Shown piece after piece: positions 1-3,711 of a DNA stretch of 5,135 nucleotides. Within the stretch, counting starts at the first letter, position 1; each line of letters begins with the position of its first letter. Origin of the DNA: Methanoregulaceae archaeon UBA288 (GTDB lineage: Archaea > Halobacteriota > Methanomicrobia > Methanomicrobiales > Methanospirillaceae); assembly GCA_002495225.1 (NCBI GenBank), contig DAEF01000030.1, forward strand, positions 1 to 5,135, read 5' to 3'. The notes under the pieces are model-generated. The model did not search any database and was not told where the DNA came from. It saw only the letters and a program-made list of their open reading frames with translations. Position numbers and translations under genes: made by a program.

Positions 1-316
1 TCGGACTGATCGTGCGAGCGCCCGGAGCTAGGGAGATCGTGCTGCCGGGCTCGGGGTCAACGAGGTGAAGAAGAGCGGCATCGAGGGGATCGCATCCATC
101 TCTCCACGGGCCACGCCTCGTCCGCATCCCCGGCATTCTTAAGTCGATCGCAGAGGACCACTCATGCTGCACCGGTGGGATCCCACAGACCCGATTTCAT
201 ATTTGTCAAGTCGGTGGCAGGCTGGAAACGACGGAATCCAAGCGACCCATTAAAGGCATGCCCCCCCATCTTCACCGCGCGGCCCTGATATCCGTGGTTG
301 CAGAGGAGACCCCGTC
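1..316. other. Left flank without an assignable gene
   Basis: I recognise no gene here. On the minus strand one frame is open from 196 to the left edge, with an ATG at 136-134. It would encode a partial protein of at least 45 residues containing DPLDAALLHLVDPEPGS, but no ribosome binding site precedes the ATG and I know no family it matches. On the plus strand, positions 35-100 read as DRAAGLGVNEVKKSGIEGIASI with almost every codon from 44 on ending in G or C. No start codon precedes this frame and a TAG lies at 29-31, so it looks like a remnant at best. A perfect palindrome lies at 175-186. Downstream of the minus-strand operon a small hairpin (306-318) overlaps the last stop codon. The strip 190-260 is less GC-rich than the operon. 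Confidence 0.4.
175..186. repeat. Perfect 12-bp palindrome
   Basis: GTGGGATCCCAC reads identically on both strands and lies in non-coding sequence about 130 bp beyond the end of the minus-strand operon. It could be a protein-binding site for a neighbouring gene or part of a weak hairpin, or it could be chance. It has no adjacent T-run that would mark it as a terminator. Confidence 0.4.
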
Positions 317-318
317 TC
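306..318 (-). terminator. Weak hairpin at operon end
   Basis: GAGAC and GTCTC, separated by three bases, form a 5-bp stem that overlaps the stop codon of the TIM-barrel gene (319-317). It lies where the minus-strand operon ends. There is no U-run after it on the minus strand, and archaeal termination usually depends on T-tracts, so this is only a weak candidate. Confidence 0.15.
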
Positions 319-1081
319 ATTCATCCATCCACATGGGTCTCTCCACAAAATTCAGGAGAAAATCCAGGCTGTCCTCGAATTCGCCAGGGCTTTTCACCTC
401 GAGGATCCGCGGGACCCTGGCAGGAAGGAGTGGAAGAATTTCGCCGAATTCGACAGATCCCGTTCCACAGGCGGCATGGTCGTCAATTACTCCTCCGTTA
501 TCGTGTAGGTGGACATGAACGGGCGGGTACTCCTCCAGGAACATGCGGATATTCCCGTTGGGGTGTGCGTGACCGAGATCGAGGGTGTAGTCGAGGTCCC
601 GCTCCCTCAGCTGCCGGATGAGTTCCGGCGAGCGGAAGTGACAGCACTCCCAGCTGCCCATATTCTCCGGGGCGATCCGGACCCGGTATGACGCCTGAAG
701 AACGGCAAGATCGTCGAGGGAGCGGAGGAGCGCGGCGTACGAATCGGCATGGACCTGACGCCACGCACTGTAGCCCGGGTGCACGACGAGGGTGGTGGCG
801 GAGATCGCGTCGCAGATCTCGCAGAGGTCGTCAATTACCCGGATCCCCGTCCGTCGTACCCTTTCGTTGGTGCTCGCCAGGTTGATATCGGCTCCGGGAA
901 CGTGCACACTGTACCGGGCATCGATGCAGTGGCAGGCCGACGAGTCGCGGAAGAGGTCGTGAAGCCCGTCGGACAGGATTTCAATCCGGTCCGTCTTCTC
1001 CCGGAGCAGGGCGAGCGCGTCTATAAGCGTATAGTCCATGCAGCAGTAGGTCGAGCAACCGTAGAGATGGGAGCCCCTCAC
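317..1081 (-). CDS. Sugar phosphate isomerase/epimerase-like TIM-barrel protein
   Basis: This 254-residue protein belongs to the xylose isomerase-like / AP endonuclease 2 TIM-barrel superfamily. Family members are divalent-metal enzymes that isomerise or epimerise sugars or cut abasic DNA; the substrate here is unknown. Visible motifs are IEILSDGLHDL (33-43), SVHVPGADIN (58-67), VVHPG (99-103), IAPENM (136-141), LDLGHAH (167-173), HVHLHDNGG (189-197), DDHAACGTG (200-208) and ILEVK (226-230). Probable metal or catalytic residues are E34, H60, H101, E139, D168, H171, H202 and E228. I chose the GTG at 1081 because GGAGGTG lies 4 nt upstream and the GTG overlaps the ATPase stop as GTGA. An upstream ATG at 1108 would add nine Arg-rich residues that do not look like the family. 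The protein has ten cysteines, clustered as C9-X3-C13-C14, C50-X-C52, C87-X2-C90 and C146-C147, which is unusual for this fold. It is the last gene of the transporter operon. The superfamily call is strong; the function is open. Confidence 0.85.
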   Translation of the reverse strand: MRGSHLYGCSTYCCMDYTLIDALALLREKTDRIEILSDGLHDLFRDSSACHCIDARYSVHVPGADINLASTNERVRRTGIRVIDDLCEICDAISATTLVVHPGYSAWRQVHADSYAALLRSLDDLAVLQASYRVRIAPENMGSWECCHFRSPELIRQLRERDLDYTLDLGHAHPNGNIRMFLEEYPPVHVHLHDNGGVIDDHAACGTGSVEFGEILPLLPARVPRILEVKSPGEFEDSLDFLLNFVERPMWMDE

Positions 1082-2352
1082 GCGGCACCTCCGGTGAGGC
1101 CGGAACACCGCCGCAGGAGGTCTCCAGGGGAGACCGGCGTCAGACGGCCGGACCTCCGGAGATGCTCGAACAGGGCGGTTGCCTCGCCATCCGTGAAGTC
1201 AAATATCCCGGGGTCCCTGCCCTCGTCTCCGGTCATGAAGAGGATCGGGGGACCGTCTTCGCGGGCAGCGAGGGCGCTCAGGTTCCCGAGGTTCCCCGGT
1301 CCGATTGGCATCGCTGTGAGGACCGCGAGGTCCGATTGACCGACGATCTCCTGCAGGGAGGCGGACGACGCCTCCGATATGGGCGAGAACGGGGGTTCGA
1401 CGATGCAGGGAATACCGAGTCGACGCGCTGTGTGATAATCAGAGTCGTTCCCGGCAAGCACCCCCGCGGTGACCGTACAGCCGGCATAGACGAGGGCGGG
1501 TAAAAGCCAGCCTCCCGATCCGCCGCCGCAGACGACGTGGACCCTCCTGCCAGAACCCTTGGTCGTGGGAGGTGCGTAGAGTGGCAGGATCACGGGTCTT
1601 CCGGTGTACGGGTGCAGACTGACGATCGCTTCGAGGTTGAAGACATCCCGGAGGAGCTCAGTCGTGATCACGTCGCGTGGGGGGCCGCAGGCCGCGACCC
1701 TGCCGTCGGAGAGAACCAGGATCTCGTCGCAGAAGTGCGCGGCGAGATTCAGGTCGTGAAAGACGCCGATGACGGTTGCCCGGTTTTGGACAAGTGCCTG
1801 GAACGCGGTCAGGATCAGGATCTGGTGGCTCGCGTCCAGGTGGCTGGTCGGTTCGTCGAGGAGGATAATGCCGGTCTCCTGCGCGAGAGTCCGGGCGATC
1901 AACACCCGCTGCCACTCCCCTCCACTCAGTGTCGTGATCCGGCGGTCGGCCAGGTGGGTGATCCCGACCGTCGCCATCGCATTTCGACAGACCTCGAGAT
2001 CGTTCTTCGAAACGGCAGATAAGAGTGTCTGGTGGGCATAGCGTCCCATCGTGACGACGTCCTCGACACCGAAATCGAAGGTCCGGTACGCCTCCTGCGG
2101 GACGACGCTCAGGGCCCGGGCCAGGTCTCTCCTGCTGTAGAGCGTAATGTCCTGGTCCTTCAGGCGGATGGTGCCGGCCTGAGCCTTGAGGGAGCGGCTC
2201 ATACACCGGATCAGCGTGCTCTTGCCCGACCCATTCGGGCCGATGATGCCCACGAAGCGCCCGGTGCCGGCGTTCAGGGTGACCCCGTCGAGGATCCGGT
2301 TCGTATCGATCACCACGTCCAGGCCCTGGATGGTGAGCGGAGGTGTCGTCAT
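1078..2352 (-). CDS. ABC importer ATPase, FepC/BtuD type, with C-terminal extension
   Basis: This cytoplasmic ATPase (424 residues) drives the FecCD permease encoded just upstream. Residues 1 to about 262 form a complete ABC domain: Walker A GPNGSGKST (38-46), Q-loop Q86 in VVPQEA, signature LSGGE (142-146) followed by an uncommon Trp147, Walker B IILLDEPTSHLD (162-173) and the H-loop His199 in FHDLN. FepC/BtuD proteins are usually about 250-270 residues, so about 155 residues are extra. The extension starts with a Rossmann-like strand and glycine loop, VHVVCGGGSGG (271-281), and includes the motifs AGVLAGNDSD, EPPFSPIS and GPGNLGNL. From memory, similar tails occur in archaeal (haloarchaeal and methanogen) BtuD proteins; I see no resemblance to CbiZ. 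The ATG overlaps the permease stop (ATGA, 2352-2349), and GGAGG at 2368-2364 lies 11 nt upstream. The substrate is a metal chelate, more likely corrinoid than Fe-siderophore or heme, but sequence alone does not settle it. Confidence 0.9.
   Translation of the reverse strand: MTTPPLTIQGLDVVIDTNRILDGVTLNAGTGRFVGIIGPNGSGKSTLIRCMSRSLKAQAGTIRLKDQDITLYSRRDLARALSVVPQEAYRTFDFGVEDVVTMGRYAHQTLLSAVSKNDLEVCRNAMATVGITHLADRRITTLSGGEWQRVLIARTLAQETGIILLDEPTSHLDASHQILILTAFQALVQNRATVIGVFHDLNLAAHFCDEILVLSDGRVAACGPPRDVITTELLRDVFNLEAIVSLHPYTGRPVILPLYAPPTTKGSGRRVHVVCGGGSGGWLLPALVYAGCTVTAGVLAGNDSDYHTARRLGIPCIVEPPFSPISEASSASLQEIVGQSDLAVLTAMPIGPGNLGNLSALAAREDGPPILFMTGDEGRDPGIFDFTDGEATALFEHLRRSGRLTPVSPGDLLRRCSGLTGGAA
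1086..1092 (-). promoter_or_regulatory. Shine-Dalgarno site setting the GTG start
   Basis: GGAGGTG on the minus strand lies 4 nt before the GTG at 1081 (6 nt when measured from the GGAGG core). It lies inside the last codons of the ATPase gene. It decides the start of the TIM-barrel gene in favour of 1081 over the ATG at 1108, which lies upstream of this site. Confidence 0.75.
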
Positions 2353-3353
2353 CCGCTCAACCGCCTCCGCACGAGGTACAGGAAGAAGGGAGCCCCGAAG
2401 AACGCCGTGATGATCCCGACCGGGAGGTCCGAGAGGTATGTTCTCGATATGGTATCTGTCCAGAGGAGGATCAGACCCCCCGTCAGGGCCGCGACGGGGA
2501 TCAGGGACCGGTGCTGTGGCCCGGTGAATGAACGGACAAGGTGAGGGGTTATCAGCCCGATGAACCCGATGGACCCGGCGATAGAGACGGCGATCGCGGT
2601 GACGAAGGCGCTGACGGCAAGAAGCAGGAGTTTCACCCGCTCCGTGTCCACGCCCAGTGTGGATGCCTCCTCCTCCCCTAGCGAGAGGATGTCCAGTTCA
2701 CGGCCCGCGAGGACGAGGACGATGACGCCGGGGATGATCAGGCACCCGGTGGAGACGCTGTTCCAGTCGGCATTCCAGAGCCCGCCCATCAGCCAGTAGA
2801 TGATCTGGTGCAGGTTCTGCCCGGCCCGGTACATCAGGAACGAGAGCATCGCGGATAGGAAGAAGCTGACCGCTACACCCGAGAGGAGCAGGATCTCGAC
2901 CGAGGCGCGCGTGCCCTGCCGGGCGATCAGGTACACGGTGAAGATCGAGCCGCATGCACCGCAGAACGCGAGGACCGGGACGTAGGATCCTCCCAGAAAA
3001 AGGATGGCGACCGCCGCCCCCAGCGCGCCGCCCGCCGATGTCCCGAGGACGTACGGGTCGGCCAGCGGGTTCCTGAACAGGCCCTGCATGGCGGCTCCCG
3101 CCACGGCGAGGCCCATGCCGACCAGGATCGCGACAAGGACACGCGGGAGGCGGATCTCGTGAAAGATGAGCGAGGCCGTCTCTCCCAGCGTCTCCCAGGG
3201 GAAGACGACGCCCGACGGGCCCAGGCCGGCGCAGAGGACGGCGCTAACCCCGGCAACCGCGCCGAGCCCTGCAAGCAAGATCCAGCGGGTCATGGACCTG
3301 GATCCAGACTTCGTTCCGGTTCCGCCCTCCGCCTCCTCGTCAGCTGTCGTCAC
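2349..3353 (-). CDS. FecCD-family (BtuC-like) ABC transporter permease
   Basis: This 334-residue polytopic membrane protein has the length and pattern of the FecCD/BtuC family. As a dimer these permeases carry cobalamin, heme or Fe-siderophore across the cytoplasmic membrane. After a polar 20-residue N-terminus the first membrane segment begins near W24. The family hallmark RLPR (68-71) and the following stretch GAAMQGLFRNPLADPYVLG (86-104) are intact. So are the loop that contacts the ATPase, SIGFIGLITPHLVR, and the C-terminal LPVGIITAFFGAPFFLYLVRR. About ten hydrophobic segments are present and there is no frameshift. The GTG at 3353 was chosen because GGAGGAGG ends 6 nt upstream; the internal ATG at 3293 (Met21) lacks a good site. 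The gene overlaps the ATPase by 4 nt (ATGA). No substrate-binding protein gene is present in the window, so that partner must be encoded elsewhere. BtuC is a reasonable name given the partner ATPase, but specificity cannot be read from the sequence. Confidence 0.92.
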   Translation of the reverse strand: MTTADEEAEGGTGTKSGSRSMTRWILLAGLGAVAGVSAVLCAGLGPSGVVFPWETLGETASLIFHEIRLPRVLVAILVGMGLAVAGAAMQGLFRNPLADPYVLGTSAGGALGAAVAILFLGGSYVPVLAFCGACGSIFTVYLIARQGTRASVEILLLSGVAVSFFLSAMLSFLMYRAGQNLHQIIYWLMGGLWNADWNSVSTGCLIIPGVIVLVLAGRELDILSLGEEEASTLGVDTERVKLLLLAVSAFVTAIAVSIAGSIGFIGLITPHLVRSFTGPQHRSLIPVAALTGGLILLWTDTISRTYLSDLPVGIITAFFGAPFFLYLVRRRLSG

Positions 3354-3403
3354 GTGTATCCTCCTCCGGCCGTATTCGCTCTGACGGCAGTGCTCACCAA
3401 CAT
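3350..3403 (-). CDS. Possible 17-residue leader ORF coupled to the permease
   Basis: An ATG at 3403 opens a frame for MLVSTAVRANTAGGGYT. Its TGA (3352-3350) overlaps the permease GTG as GTGA, the same 4-nt arrangement as the two downstream junctions of the operon. AGGAG at 3414-3410 lies 6 nt before the ATG, a spacing as good as for the real genes. The frame differs from that of the permease, so it is not an N-terminal extension. It could be a regulatory upstream ORF that opens the permease start site by translational coupling, or the second ribosome binding site may have arisen by chance. The peptide has no recognisable domain or membrane segment. Confidence 0.35.
   Translation of the reverse strand: MLVSTAVRANTAGGGYT
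3360..3367 (-). promoter_or_regulatory. Strong Shine-Dalgarno site of the permease
   Basis: GGAGGAGG on the minus strand lies 6 nt upstream of the GTG at 3353 and fixes the permease start there. It also encodes the Gly-Gly codons near the end of the possible 17-codon leader ORF, so ribosomes translating that ORF would pass over it. Confidence 0.8.
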
Positions 3404-3420
3404 CTGTCTCTCCTGATCAC

Positions 3421-3434
3421 GAGCCCGAGGGCTC
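3421..3434. repeat. GAGCCC/GGGCTC inverted repeat before the leader ORF
   Basis: GAGCCCGAGGGCTC has perfect 6-bp arms around a 2-bp centre. It lies 7 bp upstream of the AGGAG of the leader ORF and probably downstream of the operon promoter. As DNA it could be an operator. In the minus-strand transcript it could fold as a 5-bp GC stem with a 4-nt loop next to the ribosome binding site. Confidence 0.4.
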
Positions 3435-3477
3435 ACTTTCTCCGGCATTACCATCGTTATCATATCCTGGGATCACA

Positions 3478-3495
3478 TTTCGATAAAATCGTTAA
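3478..3495 (-). promoter_or_regulatory. Candidate archaeal promoter of the transporter operon
   Basis: On the minus strand this AT-rich stretch reads TTAACGATTTTATCGAAA. TTTTATCG is a weak match to the archaeal TATA box, inside a small CGAT-AAA-ATCG palindrome (3481-3491). It lies about 125 bp upstream of the permease GTG and about 75 bp upstream of the leader ORF. A start of transcription some 25 bp downstream (near 3455) would place the GAGCCC/GGGCTC repeat in the leader RNA. The call rests on base composition and position only. Confidence 0.25.
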
Positions 3496-3561
3496 ATCTC
3501 GGTCAATTTCGCCAATCGGGTTTTCTGCAGAGTGTCCGAGAAATAATGAACGAAGAGTATG

Positions 3562-3680
3562 AAATTGATCAAGTACATTCTCCCAAACTCTTCCGCTGTT
3601 GATGGCGATGACGGAGATTCTGGTCAAAATCATTTTTGTACAAGTGTAATTGCCTTAACACAAATTAAAATGATCAATTT
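3562..3680. repeat. AAATTGATCA inverted pair
   Basis: AAATTGATCA occurs on the plus strand at 3562-3571, where its core is the perfect palindrome TTGATCAA. It occurs again on the minus strand at 3671-3680, as TGATCAATTT on the plus strand. A third TGATCA core lies at 3414-3419, just upstream of the leader ORF. The sites flank both divergent transcription units, as expected for a shared regulator, but part of the similarity may come from AT richness. Confidence 0.35.
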
Positions 3681-3699
3681 TTTTTACTTTAACACAAAT
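3655..3699 (+). repeat. Direct repeat TTAACACAAAT, two copies
   Basis: Exact 11-bp copies lie at 3655-3665 and 3689-3699, 34 bp apart start to start, just upstream of the surface-protein ATG at 3712. The second copy ends 12 bp before that ATG. They are placed like activator or repressor sites around the core promoter. No regulator is encoded in the window. Confidence 0.45.
3662..3685 (+). promoter_or_regulatory. Candidate promoter of the surface-protein gene
   Basis: The AAATTAAAATG stretch followed by TGATCA and eight T residues is the most AT-rich part of the window and lies 27-50 bp before the ATG at 3712. A TATA-like element here would put the transcript start close to the start codon. 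No Shine-Dalgarno sequence precedes the ATG, so a short-leader or leaderless transcript fits. The exact TATA box cannot be fixed by eye. Confidence 0.3.
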
Positions 3700-3711
3700 G
3701 TACTTTCATCC

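Larger units (their letters stand above)
3404..3711. other. Divergent AT-rich control region
   Basis: This stretch separates the minus-strand operon from the plus-strand surface-protein gene and contains no convincing gene. From about 3470 to 3710 it is far richer in A and T than the coding regions. It contains a GC-rich palindrome (3421-3434), a candidate promoter for the minus-strand operon, three TGATCA palindromes (3414-3419, 3566-3571, 3671-3676), two copies of TTAACACAAAT (3655-3665, 3689-3699) and an eight-T run (3678-3685). Two tiny plus-strand frames, 3546-3602 (18 codons) and 3603-3650 (15 codons), lack ribosome binding sites and are not called. I see no cobalamin riboswitch pattern. 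Confidence 0.6.

Noticed and set aside
1082..1108. ATG at 1108 as start of the TIM-barrel gene
   Set aside because: It would add nine residues unlike the family and extend the overlap with the ATPase gene, while GGAGGTG is ideally placed for the GTG at 1081.
749..1339. Long plus-strand open frame (196 codons) opposite the TIM-barrel and ATPase genes
   Set aside because: It is an antisense shadow of two genes with clear family motifs. Its translation is Arg/Gly/Pro-rich with no domain.
1078..1560. ATPase extension as a fused CbiZ amidohydrolase
   Set aside because: The extra region is only about 155 residues and shows a Rossmann-like glycine loop; I see none of the CbiZ features I would expect.
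3546..3650. Two tiny plus-strand frames of 18 and 15 codons in the intergenic region
   Set aside because: Neither has a ribosome binding site or a recognisable sequence, and such short frames are expected by chance.
3404..3711. Cobalamin riboswitch upstream of the importer
   Set aside because: No B12-box-like sequence or multi-stem layout is visible, and the likely leader RNA (about 50-100 nt) is too short for that aptamer.
3670..3711. In-frame ATG at 3670 as start of the propeller protein
   Set aside because: It adds 14 residues ahead of a signal segment that is well formed from 3712, lies within the likely promoter and has no ribosome binding site. It remains possible but less likely.
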